DNA of 64,000 bases from Salmonirosea aquatica (GCF_009296315.1 NZ_WHLY01000002.1:992001-1056000); one strand, 5' to 3'. Positions 33,820-43,466 are shown, counted from the first letter of the stretch. Program-made: numbers and translations. The notes: a model not told the origin generated them from the sequence alone.

Positions 33820-34269
33820 ATGATCCGCCCTTACCACGAGCAATACCAGGCAGAACTTATTGAACTACTAAAACTCAATGTACCCCGCTATTTTGCTCCT
33901 GCCGAAGTAGAAGATTTTAAGGAATATTTGTCACATCACGTCGAAAGCTATTTTGTGATGGAACAGGGCAAAATGATAGTCGGTTGTGGCGGAATCAATT
34001 ATATCCCACAGGAAGGAATCGCCCGGCTCTCGTGGGATATTATTCACCCTGACCACCAGGGCAAAGGAATCGGAACAGAGCTCACGAGGTACCGAATCGG
34101 GGAAATAAAAAAACATTCAGGCATCAGAACAATTATAGTTAGGACCACACAGTTGGTGTACCCTTTTTATGAAAAACTAGGCTTTCCGCTCGATAAAACC
34201 GAAACCGATTTTTGGGCTCCCGGCTTTGATCTTTACCAAATGAAAATGGAGCTGGCTGAGGTTTTATAA
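33820..34269 (+). CDS. GNAT-family N-acetyltransferase
   Basis: A 149-residue acetyltransferase. The start is set at ATG 33820 (MIRPYHEQYQ); the upstream TTG at 33796 would add eight residues. The acetyl-CoA motif A is seen as LSWDIIHPDHQGKGIGTELT, with the Q/RxxGxG/A pattern in QGKGIG. Substrate is unknown. A well-formed promoter lies upstream and the zinc ribbon gene begins 34 bp downstream on the same strand. Confidence 0.88.
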   Translation: MIRPYHEQYQAELIELLKLNVPRYFAPAEVEDFKEYLSHHVESYFVMEQGKMIVGCGGINYIPQEGIARLSWDIIHPDHQGKGIGTELTRYRIGEIKKHSGIRTIIVRTTQLVYPFYEKLGFPLDKTETDFWAPGFDLYQMKMELAEVL

Positions 34270-34303
34270 CGGGCAGAAAGCGGATGATTAACATACAAAA
34301 ACA

Positions 34304-34654
34304 ATGAATACCTGCCAGGAATGCGGAAGTGTACTTGTGGGTCGGGCCGACAAGAAATTCTGCTCGGACATGTGCCGCAACGCGTACAATAACAAACTGA
34401 ATTCGGACACCTACAATGTGGTGCGGAACACCAATAACCAACTCCGGCGCAACCGTCGGATTCTGGAAGAACTATGTCCCGAAGATAAAGCAAAAACTAC
34501 CCGCAACACCCTTAACGCGAAAGGTTTTGATTTCACGCTGATGACCAGTCAGCGTGTTACGCAGAAGGGCAGCGTGTACTATTTTGTCTATGATTACGGC
34601 TATCTGGAACTCGACAATGATTTTTTCCTGATCGTAAAAGATAGCCGGGGGTGA
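34304..34654 (+). CDS. Small zinc-ribbon protein of unknown function
   Basis: A 116-residue protein. The N-terminal CQECG and CSDMC motifs form a four-cysteine zinc ribbon within the first 25 residues. The rest is basic then acidic, with no recognised domain (VYYFVYDYGYLELDNDFFLI). It may bind nucleic acid, as many such ribbons do, but nothing here shows this. It ends 5 bp before octamer-array element B. Confidence 0.75.
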   Translation: MNTCQECGSVLVGRADKKFCSDMCRNAYNNKLNSDTYNVVRNTNNQLRRNRRILEELCPEDKAKTTRNTLNAKGFDFTLMTSQRVTQKGSVYYFVYDYGYLELDNDFFLIVKDSRG

Positions 34655-34659
34655 AAAAA

Positions 34660-34814
34660 TTGTGTAATTGTGTAATTGTGTAATTGTGTAATTGTGTAAT
34701 TGTGTAATTGTGTAAAATAAAACATGCACTTCATGGTACTTCTACTGATTTCCAGTTGATGATTTTCATCAATTCAACATCTCCTTAGTTCAACAAATCA
34801 ACAATTACACAATT
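34660..34814. repeat. Octamer-array element B (7 x TTGTGTAA plus inverted end)
   Basis: Seven perfect TTGTGTAA copies at 34660-34715, CTACTGATTT at 34742, and the inverted CAATTACACAATT at 34802-34814. Array-to-motif spacing is 26 bp here and 25 bp in element A; motif to inverted end is 60 and 56 bp. The 27 bases from CTACTGATTT onward match element A at about 22 positions. The inverted end stops 2 bp before the dtd start codon. Confidence 0.9.
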
Positions 34815-34816
34815 GA

Positions 34817-35269
34817 ATGATTGCAGTAATACAACGCGTGAGTGAAGCTTCCGTTACCATTGAAGGACACGTACAAGGTAGCATCGCGAGGGGGTACCTT
34901 GTGTTGCTGGGCATCACGACGAGCGACACCGTAGAAGACCTGGAATGGCTGGGACGGAAAATTGTGAATATGCGCATTTTTGGCGACGCCGAGGGAAAGA
35001 TGAATCTGGACCTGAAAAGTGTCGACGGTAACATTCTACTCATCAGCCAGTTCACCCTGCACGCTAGTACCAAAAAAGGTAATCGCCCGTCGTTCATCGA
35101 AGCGGCACGACCCGAGGTAGCCATCCCCCTATATGAAAAAATGATCACCTTCCTGAGCTCTGAACTGGGCAAACCCGTTGAAACCGGCGAGTTCGGGACC
35201 GGCATGAAAGTACGCCTCCTCAACGACGGGCCCGTCACGATCATCGTGGATTCCAAAAATCGGACGTAG
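34817..35269 (+). CDS. dtd: D-aminoacyl-tRNA deacylase
   Basis: A 150-residue DTD that removes D-amino acids (and glycine from tRNA-Ala) from mischarged tRNA. Motifs: MIAVIQRVSEASVTIEG start, active-site LLISQFTLHA (SQxTL) and the Gly-Pro motif NDGPVTIIVD near the C-terminus. The ATG is 2 bp after a repeat element, so the leader is made of that element. Confidence 0.95.
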   Translation: MIAVIQRVSEASVTIEGHVQGSIARGYLVLLGITTSDTVEDLEWLGRKIVNMRIFGDAEGKMNLDLKSVDGNILLISQFTLHASTKKGNRPSFIEAARPEVAIPLYEKMITFLSSELGKPVETGEFGTGMKVRLLNDGPVTIIVDSKNRT

Positions 35270-35328
35270 CTTTACCGCTGTGGGTTAATAATAGTTTTTC
35301 CGGCCTTCGCTTTTCCTCCAACTAAAAA

Positions 35329-35652
35329 ATGACTCTTCAAGAAGCTCAAAAACAAGTCGATGCCTGGATCAAAGAATATGGCGTCCGGTATTTTTCCGAG
35401 TTGACCAATATGGCCATCCTTACCGAAGAGGTAGGCGAACTGGCGCGGATTATGGCCCGTACCTACGGCGATCAGTCGTTTAAAAAGTCGGATCTGGATC
35501 GGAATCTGGGAGACGAAATGGCCGATGTACTCTGGGTGTTGATTTGCCTGGCCAATCAAACGGGTGTGGACCTGACCGAAGCGTTTGAAAAAAATATGGC
35601 TAAAAAAACGATTCGTGATAAGGATCGTCACAAGCAAAATCCGAAACTGTAG
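35329..35652 (+). CDS. MazG-like nucleotide pyrophosphohydrolase
   Basis: A 107-residue all-helical NTP pyrophosphatase. The metal-binding EEVGELARI and DEMADVLW motifs form the ExxE...ExxD site expected for MazG-type enzymes (EExxE then DExxD). It probably hydrolyses non-canonical or excess dNTPs to monophosphates. It follows dtd by 59 bp; both are quality-control functions and may share a transcript. Confidence 0.88.
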   Translation: MTLQEAQKQVDAWIKEYGVRYFSELTNMAILTEEVGELARIMARTYGDQSFKKSDLDRNLGDEMADVLWVLICLANQTGVDLTEAFEKNMAKKTIRDKDRHKQNPKL

Positions 35653-35720
35653 GCTGGGGATGGTATAGTTCTTTTCGCAGAGGTACCTTATTTTTAGGAT
35701 TCATCAACCTACCCTACCCT

Positions 35721-36563
35721 ATGGACAAGTTCACAAATGACCTTTGGAAAGTACTGAATGGGTACTACTATTCCTTCCTGAAAGCACTGCCCCGGCTAGC
35801 CCTGGCGCTGGTACTTTTTTTGGTTTTCATGTTCCTGGCCCGCCAAATCAGGCGCTGGCTGATTCCCCGTCTTACCCGAAACACGGACGACACGTTGCTG
35901 ACAGGCTTTCTGGGCGACATAGGATACTGGCTCATGCTGATTTTGGGTCTGTCCGTCGCTCTGGGTACCATCGGCCTCAACGGAGCCGTCACCAATATCC
36001 TGGCGGGTGCCGGACTGTCGGCTTTTATTCTGGGCTTCGCCTTGAAAGACATTGGCGAAAATTTTCTGGCCGGAATCCTCCTGGCCTTCAAACGCCCCTT
36101 CAAAATCGGAGATCTGGTCGAAACGCAGGGAGTACATGGCCGAATCATCGATTTGAGTTTGCGGGAGACGATCATCAAAACCCTGGATGGAAAAGATGTG
36201 TACGTACCCAACGGAGGTATTCTGAAAAGCCCGCTCTACAACTATTCAGTAGATAATTTCCTGCGCCTGGAATTCAGCGTGGACCTGGACAATCGGGAAA
36301 ATTACAAGCGCGCTATTCCCCTCATCAAAAAGGCACTACTCGACACCACGGGTGTGCTGCACGATACCGACCGGGTACCTACGGTCAGTATCGAAGAAAC
36401 CAAGTCCAATGCCCTGTGCATGAAAATATGTTTCTGGATTAAAAGCCACGAAACAGAAACTCAGGCGCCGGCCATCAAAACCGAAGCCATTCAGAATGTG
36501 CTGACCATGCTGCGGGAAAACGGCTTTTCCCAACCAGAAACGGAATCTGAAACGAAAGGGTAG
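35721..36563 (+). CDS. Small-conductance mechanosensitive channel (MscS family)
   Basis: A 280-residue MscS-type channel. Three transmembrane helices (about 18-42, 60-82 and 88-118) end in the glycine/alanine-rich pore helix ILAGAGLSAFILGFALKD. The cytoplasmic vestibule follows, with the beta domain (FKIGDLVETQGVHGRI) and YVPNGGI. It releases solutes when membrane tension rises after osmotic downshift. It ends 4 bp from the convergent M28 peptidase gene. Confidence 0.92.
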   Translation: MDKFTNDLWKVLNGYYYSFLKALPRLALALVLFLVFMFLARQIRRWLIPRLTRNTDDTLLTGFLGDIGYWLMLILGLSVALGTIGLNGAVTNILAGAGLSAFILGFALKDIGENFLAGILLAFKRPFKIGDLVETQGVHGRIIDLSLRETIIKTLDGKDVYVPNGGILKSPLYNYSVDNFLRLEFSVDLDNRENYKRAIPLIKKALLDTTGVLHDTDRVPTVSIEETKSNALCMKICFWIKSHETETQAPAIKTEAIQNVLTMLRENGFSQPETESETKG

Positions 36564-36567
36564 ACAT

Positions 36568-37953
36568 TCAAAGTCCGTACTTGTCGATCAGGTACAGCAT
36601 CGCTGCCATGGATGCGGCTCCCATTTGCAGTTCGCGCTGGCTGATGGCCTCGAATTTGTCAGATGCCGCATGATGATAATCAAAATATCGCTGCGAATCG
36701 GGTACCAGCCCCAGAAGCGTGGCGCCCTGCTGGGCAAGAGGTCCGATGTCGGCCCCGCCGCCGCCCGGACCAATGGCATATAGACCGTAGGGAATAAAAA
36801 GGGGCTGCCAGGCCATAATTTTGGCTTTCTTGGCCGCGTCGCCCACAATGCCGAATCCAAGGGGCGTAAAGCCGCCCCGGTCTGACTCTATGGCGGCCAG
36901 ATGGTTTTCTTTTTTGGAACGGGCCGAGTCGGCATACGCCACACCTCCCCGCAGGCCATTTTCCTCATTCATGTACATAACAGCCCGCAGGGTACGTTTT
37001 GGCTGGTAGCCCAGGGATTTTAGAAGGCGCAGGGCTTCGATCGCCTGCACGCACCCACTGCCGTCATCGTGTGCTCCCTGGGCCAGATCCCAGGAATCAA
37101 GATGTCCGCCCACGACCAGTATTTCGGAGGCTTGGGTACTTCCCCGGGTTTCACCCACCACATTGTGCGAAGGAGCATCGGGCAGGCTTTCGCTATTTTG
37201 CTGAAAGTAGAATTGCGTGGCTGGATTTTCTTTCAGCGTTTTGCTAAGCAGCTCGGCCCCGTTGGTGCTGATCGCCGCCGTCGGAATGAGGGGTACCCCA
37301 GCTCCATAGCGCATACCGCCCGTATGCGGAAAATCGTCGAGTCGGGTGGTCATGGAACGTACAATTGCCCCTACCGCCCCCAGCTTGGCGGCTTCGGTAG
37401 CGCCATTTCCGCGTTGATCCACGGCCCCGGCATAAGCTTCAAACGTATTGAGTTTGGTAGGGTCCATCGGGCGGTTGTAGAACACAATTTTCCCCTGGAT
37501 TTTTTCCTTCCCCAGCGCCCGTAGTTGCTCAAAATTCATCACCTCGACAACCTGAGCCTTTACACCTTCTTTTGGCGTAGCCACCGAGCCACCCAAAGCA
37601 GCTATCGGTACCGTGATCTGCTTACTACCCGCCTGAATGTAGGCTTTCTCAGCTTTTCCCCGCACCCAATGCGGTACATTTACATTTTGTAAAAATACCC
37701 GGTCGAATCCTTCGGATTCCATCACTTTCTGCGAGTAGGTTACTGCCTTCTCCGCGCCCTCCGAGCCGCTCAAACGGCCTCCGATTTCGGTCGTGAGTAC
37801 TCTGAGCCACTCGTATGCTTTACCTCTAGCCAGTGATTCATCAAATATCTTTTTAATAAAAATCGAATCAGCCGCAAATTCAGTCTGTGCAAAAGAATGG
37901 GTAGGTAGGTGCCCTAACGTAAAGAATAAAAGGAGGGAGAAAATGTTTTTCAT
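36568..37953 (-). CDS. Secreted M28-family zinc aminopeptidase
   Basis: A 461-residue exported peptidase with a signal peptide (KNIFSLLLFFTLGHLPTHSF then AQ). A PA insert lies about 130-260. The M28 core follows: VVGGHLDSWD (His and Asp ligands), GAHDDGSG (bridging Asp), MNEENGLRG (catalytic and metal Glu), and a late HHAASDKFE His. It lacks a T9SS C-terminal domain, so it is probably periplasmic. Likely cleaves N-terminal residues or dipeptides. Confidence 0.9.
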   Translation of the reverse strand: MKNIFSLLLFFTLGHLPTHSFAQTEFAADSIFIKKIFDESLARGKAYEWLRVLTTEIGGRLSGSEGAEKAVTYSQKVMESEGFDRVFLQNVNVPHWVRGKAEKAYIQAGSKQITVPIAALGGSVATPKEGVKAQVVEVMNFEQLRALGKEKIQGKIVFYNRPMDPTKLNTFEAYAGAVDQRGNGATEAAKLGAVGAIVRSMTTRLDDFPHTGGMRYGAGVPLIPTAAISTNGAELLSKTLKENPATQFYFQQNSESLPDAPSHNVVGETRGSTQASEILVVGGHLDSWDLAQGAHDDGSGCVQAIEALRLLKSLGYQPKRTLRAVMYMNEENGLRGGVAYADSARSKKENHLAAIESDRGGFTPLGFGIVGDAAKKAKIMAWQPLFIPYGLYAIGPGGGGADIGPLAQQGATLLGLVPDSQRYFDYHHAASDKFEAISQRELQMGAASMAAMLYLIDKYGL

Positions 37954-37987
37954 AGAATACTATTTTGAATTTTAGCAAAAATAAAAA

Positions 37988-38009
37988 TCCCGTACTGTTA
38001 AGCACGGGA
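37988..38009 (-). terminator. Intrinsic terminator of the lipoprotein gene
   Basis: TCCCGTACT / AGCACGGGA arms (9 bp, one mismatch) with a GTTA loop. On the minus strand a T-rich run (ATTTTTATTTTT) follows. It starts 22 bp past the stop at 38032. Confidence 0.75.
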
Positions 38010-38031
38010 CTGAAATATCTTTCAACGAAAT

Positions 38032-38835
38032 TCACAAGCATTCATAAGCAAATTTATATACCTGTGTAGAAGAAGCACCGCCTGCCGTAAAAACAGAGAT
38101 GCTGGCTTCGGTAGGTAGATTGTGTTCGTTATACTTGTAGGTGACTACGCCCGTTTGGGTTGGTGTGAGGCTGGCTTCGTAAAACTTGAAACTACCGGGA
38201 TTCTGCGCGCTGGCTCCTCCCCCGCCTACCAGATTGATCAGCTGCGTGGGCGTCGAGAATGCATAGGTATTGTGCTTCCCGTCATAGTTGCCAAACTCAG
38301 CCAGCAGGCCTTCAATCGGTGCAACCGAGGGGTACTTCGCGAACCACTTGGTCACATTTTTTGCATTGTCATACTCGTAGCGCCAGTAGTTATCGCCCCA
38401 TTTATATTTGGTAAGATGCCGCTGACTGTCATATTCCAAGATGTAGGTTTCAAGAAGTTTGGGACCGGAATTGAATATTTGTGATTTCCTGACCGTGTCA
38501 ATCAAGCCGGCGGCGGTGTAATGCATTTCGTATTGATAATTGTTGAAAGGCGCCAGCAGATTGGTTTCCCGGAAAGCAGTTACCCGGCCGCTCTGGTCGT
38601 AGTCGAATGAAAACCGCTTTTCTACCCGGTTATTCGCCTTAGTTTCGTTCTGGACGATCCGAAACAGCTTCTGATCATCGTCGTATTCATAGGTACGGTA
38701 GGGCTTACCATCAATAGTTTCCGACTTAATCAGGCAGTCACTTCCCTGTAAATCAGGTGAGGTACCATCGTCGTTTTTCTTACATCCCAAAACCAGGGAA
38801 AGCAGTACGCTCGTCAGAATCAGTTTCTTTATCAT
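38032..38835 (-). CDS. Lipoprotein with YD/RHS-like beta repeats
   Basis: A 267-residue lipoprotein. The signal peptide ends in the lipobox LVLGC, followed by KKNDD, a charged start usual for exported lipoproteins. The body has repeated short strands such as YEYDDDQKLFRI, FDYDQSGRVTAF and LEYDSQRHLTKY, resembling degenerate YD/RHS repeats. Function is unknown. It is bounded by a terminator on each side, so it is probably transcribed alone. Confidence 0.8.
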   Translation of the reverse strand: MIKKLILTSVLLSLVLGCKKNDDGTSPDLQGSDCLIKSETIDGKPYRTYEYDDDQKLFRIVQNETKANNRVEKRFSFDYDQSGRVTAFRETNLLAPFNNYQYEMHYTAAGLIDTVRKSQIFNSGPKLLETYILEYDSQRHLTKYKWGDNYWRYEYDNAKNVTKWFAKYPSVAPIEGLLAEFGNYDGKHNTYAFSTPTQLINLVGGGGASAQNPGSFKFYEASLTPTQTGVVTYKYNEHNLPTEASISVFTAGGASSTQVYKFAYECL

Positions 38836-38886
38836 GTGTGTGTGTATTTTTTAATTACTTAACAAATATTATGCCGAAAGTACAAA

Positions 38887-38915
38887 AAAAGTCCGGTGCT
38901 ATGCACCGGACTTTT
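38887..38915 (-). terminator. Strong terminator downstream of sucB
   Basis: AAAAGTCCGGTGC (38887-38899) pairs perfectly with GCACCGGACTTTT (38903-38915), loop TAT. On the minus strand a run of seven T follows. It lies 48 bp past the sucB stop, ending the sucAB transcript. Confidence 0.85.
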
Positions 38916-38962
38916 GATGGGAAATCTAGTCCAGAAAAAAGGAACCGCTCAGCTTGCTGCGC

Positions 38963-40567
38963 TTATAATTCGAGCAACAGACGGGCCGGATCTTCCAGCA
39001 ACTGCTTGACCCGTACGAGGAAACTTACCGAATCCTTGCCATCGATGGTACGGTGATCATAAGACAGCGCCACGTACATGATGGGACGGATCACAATTTC
39101 ACCCTTTACCACCACGGCGCGCTCCACGATGTTGTGCATACCCAGTATGGCCGATTGGGGCGCATTGATGATCGGCGTTGAAAGCATGGAACCAAAGATA
39201 CCCCCGTTGGTAATGGTGAAGGTACCTCCAGTCATTTCGTCGATCCCCAGCTTACCGTCCCGTGCGCGGGTGGCCAGACGGACAATCTCTTTTTCAATTC
39301 CGGCAAAAGATAGTTTTTCTGCGTTGCGGATTACCGGTACCACCAGGCCACGCGGCGAAGATACGGCGATGGATACGTCACAAAAGTCATTATACACGAC
39401 ATCATCACCATCCATGTAGGCATTGATTACCGGAAAATCCTGCAAGGCCACACATACTGCCTTGGTAAAAAAGGACATGAAGCCCAGCCCTACCTCATGC
39501 TTTTCCTTAAACTTATCTTTGAACTGCGCCCGCAAATCCATGATTGGTTTCATGTCCACCTCATTGAAGGTAGTGAGCATGGCGGTTTCGTTCTTGACCG
39601 CCACAAGCCGCCGGGCAATGGTTTTGCGCAGGGATGACATCTTCTCGCGCCGGGTACCCCGTTCTCCATCCGCTGAAGGCGCGGCTTTCTCAGGCGTAGC
39701 AGCATTTCCGGGAACACCCACGGGAGGCGCTTTGGCTTCTGCGGGCTTGGGAGCCGATTTCTGAGCGTTCAGAGCATCTTCCTTGGTGATTCTTCCACCC
39801 GCACCCGTTCCGTTCACGTCTTTGGGATCTATACCTTTTTCGGCTAATATTTTGGCCGCAACGGGCGATGTATGGGCCGAATTGGCCGATATGTCGTCCG
39901 AATCTGACTGGTGGAGCGTAGGTACCTCAGGGGCAGTGGTTGTTTTATCAGAATTTCCTGTCGAGGAAGCAGTGGCCGAGCCGGTACCGCCCGTTTCGAT
40001 CCGGCAGATTACCGCCCCGATTTCCAGTGTCTCGCCTTCGGCCGCCACAATCCGCAAGGTACCTGCCGATTCGGCAGGCAGCTCGAAAGTAGCCTTGTCT
40101 GATTCCAGTTCGCAGATAATCTCGTCAAGCTCTACATGGTCGCCGTCCTTCTTGTTCCAGGAAGCGATCGTGACTTCCGTAATGGACTCACCTACCGTAG
40201 GTACCTTCATTTCGATTACCTTCGAGGGGGAAGCCGCCGCTGCGGGCTGGGCCGCCGGAGCCGGTGCTTCCTTTTTCTCAGGTGTATCCTGCTTGGCGGG
40301 TTCCGGCGTGGCGGCTCCATTCGACGACGCCTGGGATTCGATGGTTGCAATCAGGTCGCCAATGGCCAGGGTATCGCCTTCCTGGGCTTTTATGTGGAGT
40401 ATGCCATCTGTTTCGGCGGTCAGTTCGAAGGTAGCCTTGTCAGAGTCCAGGCCACAGATCACCTCATCCATTTTCACCATATCCCCTTCGTTCTTAAACC
40501 AGGTACCTATGGTCACTTCGGAGATGGACTCGCCCACAGGGGGTACTTTTATTTCTAATTCAGCCAT
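38963..40567 (-). CDS. sucB: 2-oxoglutarate dehydrogenase E2 (dihydrolipoyl succinyltransferase) with two lipoyl domains
   Basis: A 534-residue E2. Two lipoyl domains are present, each with the modified lysine in a SDKAT context: Lys44 and Lys158. Alanine/proline linkers follow, then an E3-binding domain (about 232-264; [20 protein letters not shown]) and the acyltransferase core ending in the catalytic DHRTIDG (504-510). It transfers succinyl groups to CoA in the TCA cycle. The single-lipoyl form is usual in Proteobacteria. It lies 99 bp downstream of sucA on the same strand and ends at a terminator. Confidence 0.95.
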   Translation of the reverse strand: MAELEIKVPPVGESISEVTIGTWFKNEGDMVKMDEVICGLDSDKATFELTAETDGILHIKAQEGDTLAIGDLIATIESQASSNGAATPEPAKQDTPEKKEAPAPAAQPAAAASPSKVIEMKVPTVGESITEVTIASWNKKDGDHVELDEIICELESDKATFELPAESAGTLRIVAAEGETLEIGAVICRIETGGTGSATASSTGNSDKTTTAPEVPTLHQSDSDDISANSAHTSPVAAKILAEKGIDPKDVNGTGAGGRITKEDALNAQKSAPKPAEAKAPPVGVPGNAATPEKAAPSADGERGTRREKMSSLRKTIARRLVAVKNETAMLTTFNEVDMKPIMDLRAQFKDKFKEKHEVGLGFMSFFTKAVCVALQDFPVINAYMDGDDVVYNDFCDVSIAVSSPRGLVVPVIRNAEKLSFAGIEKEIVRLATRARDGKLGIDEMTGGTFTITNGGIFGSMLSTPIINAPQSAILGMHNIVERAVVVKGEIVIRPIMYVALSYDHRTIDGKDSVSFLVRVKQLLEDPARLLLEL

Positions 40568-40578
40568 TTTAAATAGAT

Positions 40579-40606
40579 ATGAGTTATGAATTATGAGTTA
40601 TGAGTG
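40579..40606. repeat. Short heptamer array between sucA and sucB
   Basis: Four consecutive heptamers: ATGAGTT, ATGAATT, ATGAGTT, ATGAGTG. It sits just upstream of sucB. It resembles the other short-unit arrays in the window in style, but has no visible inverted partner. Confidence 0.5.
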
Positions 40607-40666
40607 TCCCGACAGCGGGTAGGCTCGTAACCCAATCTACCAAGCGTGTGCCCTTTCGGCCAAAAA

Positions 40667-43438
40667 CTACTCAAACGCCCGCCGTATGATTTCGGCCTGC
40701 TCCTGGGCATGGATTTTGGCAAAACCTGTGGAAGGCGAGGCACTTGGGCGCCGGGCAATCACTTCCAACGGTTGCTCGGAGTACATGCGTAGCATGAATG
40801 TCCAGCCGCCCATGTTGAAAGGCTCTTCCTGCACCCAATATACTTTTGCTTTTTTGTATTGGGCGATTAAGGCGTTCAATTGATTCTTGGGGAAAGGATG
40901 CAACTGCTCCACCCGGATGATGGCCACATCGTCGCGGTTTTCTTTTTGTTGTTTTTCAAAAAGTTCGTAATAAATCTTTCCGGTGCACAGCAGTACCTTC
41001 TTCACTTTTTTCGAATCGGCAAATGCATCGCCAATGGTTTCCTGAAAACGTCCTTCCACCAGATCATTCAGCGGCGAAACACACAAGGGGTGCCGTAACA
41101 TGGACTTCGGCGACATCACGATCAGCGGTTTACGGAACGGAAACGCCATTTGCCGCCGCATCATGTGGAAGAGGTTCGCCGGGGTGGTTACGTTTGTAAC
41201 GAAGATATTGTTGTCGGCCGCCAACTGTAGGTAGCGCTCGGGACGGGCGTTGGAGTGCTCGGGCCCCTGGCCTTCGTAGCCGTGGGGCAGCAGCATTACC
41301 AATCCTGTCCAGCGGTCCCACTTGGTTTCACTGGATGTAATGAACTGGTCGATCATTACCTGAGCCCCGTTGGCAAAATCACCAAACTGGGCTTCCCAGA
41401 TTACCAGTGCATTGGGGTTGGCCATCGCGTAGCCAAACTCAAAGCCCAGTACCCCGTACTCAGAGAGTAGAGAATTGTAAATCATGAACTTACCCTGCTC
41501 CGACTGGATGTGGTCCAGGTTGTTATATGCTTCGTTGGTCTCGGCATCGTGCAGTACCGCATGACGGTGCGAGAAGGTACCCCGCTGGACATCCTGCCCG
41601 CTCAACCGCACGATTTTGCCATCCAGCAACACCGATCCATAGGAAAGCAATTCAGCCGTAGCCCAGTTAACCGACCTATCCTCAAAAATCATCTGTTTGC
41701 GATCTTTGAGCAATTTATCAATCTGCTTGAGAGTACTGAAGCCTTCCGGCAGGGTGGTGATTGCCTGCCCGATTTTTTCCAGACTTTCCAGAGGAACGCC
41801 CGTAGCAGGCGATTTCTCGAAATCTTCGGGGGTAGATACGCGCAGGCTTTTCCACTCCTGCTCCAATTTGGGCATGGCGTAGGGAAGTACCTTCTGCTTC
41901 ACCATTTCCAGGCGCTCCTGCAGCAGGGCCTTGAATTCCTTATCCATCGTGGCGGCCAGTTCGGCATCCACATCACCCCGCTCAGCCAGTTTTTTCTGGT
42001 AGATTTCCCGCGGATTCTGGTGATTCTCGATGTATTTATACAAAACGGGCTGCGTGAATTTCGGCTCGTCCGACTCATTGTGACCATGGCGGCGGTAGCA
42101 CACCATGTCGATAAAGATATCCTTGTTGAATTTCTGACGGTACTCTACCGCCAGTCGCATGCAGAATACTACCGATTCGGGATCGTCGCCATTGACGTGC
42201 AGCACCGGAGCGTCCACGATCTTGGCCACATCCGTACAGTAGATACTTGACCGGGCATCCTCGAAGTCGGTGGTAAACCCTACCTGGTTGTTGATCACAA
42301 AGTGAATGGTACCTCCCGTATAGTACCCTTCGAGGCCCGACATCTGCGTCACTTCGTACACAATCCCCTGCCCCGCTACGGCGGCGTCGCCGTGAATAAG
42401 TACGGGAAGTACCCGATCATAATCGCTGTTGTACATGCCATCGGCGCGGGCGCGAATAAAGCCTTCCACCACGGGGTTCACGGCTTCCAGGTGCGATGGA
42501 TTAGGCGCCAGCTTCAGGTACATCTGCTGGCCACCCGTGGTAGTGATCTGGGATGAAAATCCCATGTGGTACTTTACGTCGCCATCGCCCCAGACCTGAT
42601 CGGGCAGATTGCCTTCAAATTCATTGAATACCTGCTCGTAGGTTTTGCGCATGGTGTTGGCCAGCACGTTCAGGCGTCCCCGGTGGGCCATCCCGATCAT
42701 CACCTCCACCACTCCCATCTCGCCAGCCTTGTTGATCATGGCATCCAGAGCCGGGATGGTCGTTTCGCCGCCTTCCAGCGAAAACCGCTTCTGACCAATG
42801 TATTTCGTATGGAGGAAATTCTCGAAAACAACCGCCTCGTTGAGTTTAGAAAGAATATGCTTTTTCTCGTCAATGGAAAAATTCATATTCAGCGCCTCTT
42901 TCTCGATTTTGTCCCGCAGCCAGTTTTTCTGTTCCCGATCCCGGATGTAGAGATATTCGAATCCGATTTCGCGGGTATAGATTGTTTTCAGGGCGTCCAC
43001 GATTTCACGCAGGGTAGCAGGCTTGCCAAACACTTCGGTACCTGCCTCAAAAACCGTATCCAGGTCGGCCTCGGACAGATTGAAATCCGCCAATTCCAGC
43101 CTGGGAAGACGGTCCCGACGCTCCCGGATAGGGTTGGTACGGGCTAGAAGATGCCCGCGCGAACGGTACCCCCGGATCAGGTGGACGATCTCCATTTCCT
43201 TTTGGATCCGGGAAGCATCCACCGGCGCTGCGACGGGCTTGCCGTTCGGAGGAGCGGCTTTAGTAGCTGCCCCGTTGGCGTGGCCATTTCCATTCAAAGG
43301 GTACTTCTGGTAGAAGTCGAAGCCTTCGAAAAACTTTTGCCATCCTCCATCTACTGAGGTGGGATCCTGCTTATAGGAATTGTACAATTCCTCGATGTAA
43401 GCGCCGTCTGAGTTAGCTATATACGAATATTTGTCCAT
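40667..43438 (-). CDS. sucA: 2-oxoglutarate dehydrogenase E1 component
   Basis: A 923-residue thiamine-diphosphate-dependent E1. An N-terminal E2-binding segment (MDKYSYIANSDGAYIEELY) is followed by the ThDP domain with VEVMIGMAHRGRLNVLANT and GDAAVAGQGIVYE, and a transketolase-like C-terminal half (VIWEAQFGDFANGAQVMIDQ, HGYEGQGPEHSNARPERYLQ). The ATG at 43438 is preferred; a GTG lies directly before it. Decarboxylates 2-oxoglutarate and passes the succinyl group to SucB, encoded next. Confidence 0.96.
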   Translation of the reverse strand: MDKYSYIANSDGAYIEELYNSYKQDPTSVDGGWQKFFEGFDFYQKYPLNGNGHANGAATKAAPPNGKPVAAPVDASRIQKEMEIVHLIRGYRSRGHLLARTNPIRERRDRLPRLELADFNLSEADLDTVFEAGTEVFGKPATLREIVDALKTIYTREIGFEYLYIRDREQKNWLRDKIEKEALNMNFSIDEKKHILSKLNEAVVFENFLHTKYIGQKRFSLEGGETTIPALDAMINKAGEMGVVEVMIGMAHRGRLNVLANTMRKTYEQVFNEFEGNLPDQVWGDGDVKYHMGFSSQITTTGGQQMYLKLAPNPSHLEAVNPVVEGFIRARADGMYNSDYDRVLPVLIHGDAAVAGQGIVYEVTQMSGLEGYYTGGTIHFVINNQVGFTTDFEDARSSIYCTDVAKIVDAPVLHVNGDDPESVVFCMRLAVEYRQKFNKDIFIDMVCYRRHGHNESDEPKFTQPVLYKYIENHQNPREIYQKKLAERGDVDAELAATMDKEFKALLQERLEMVKQKVLPYAMPKLEQEWKSLRVSTPEDFEKSPATGVPLESLEKIGQAITTLPEGFSTLKQIDKLLKDRKQMIFEDRSVNWATAELLSYGSVLLDGKIVRLSGQDVQRGTFSHRHAVLHDAETNEAYNNLDHIQSEQGKFMIYNSLLSEYGVLGFEFGYAMANPNALVIWEAQFGDFANGAQVMIDQFITSSETKWDRWTGLVMLLPHGYEGQGPEHSNARPERYLQLAADNNIFVTNVTTPANLFHMMRRQMAFPFRKPLIVMSPKSMLRHPLCVSPLNDLVEGRFQETIGDAFADSKKVKKVLLCTGKIYYELFEKQQKENRDDVAIIRVEQLHPFPKNQLNALIAQYKKAKVYWVQEEPFNMGGWTFMLRMYSEQPLEVIARRPSASPSTGFAKIHAQEQAEIIRRAFE

Positions 43439-43466
43439 CACGGGTGGTGATTTTTCTTTTACGCGA

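Noticed and set aside
39783-40589. 268-codon frame antisense to sucB
   Set aside because: Shadow frame: Ser/Val-rich translation of the reverse strand of a clear gene.
41510-42250. 246-codon frame antisense to sucA
   Set aside because: Shadow of sucA; no start context or domain.
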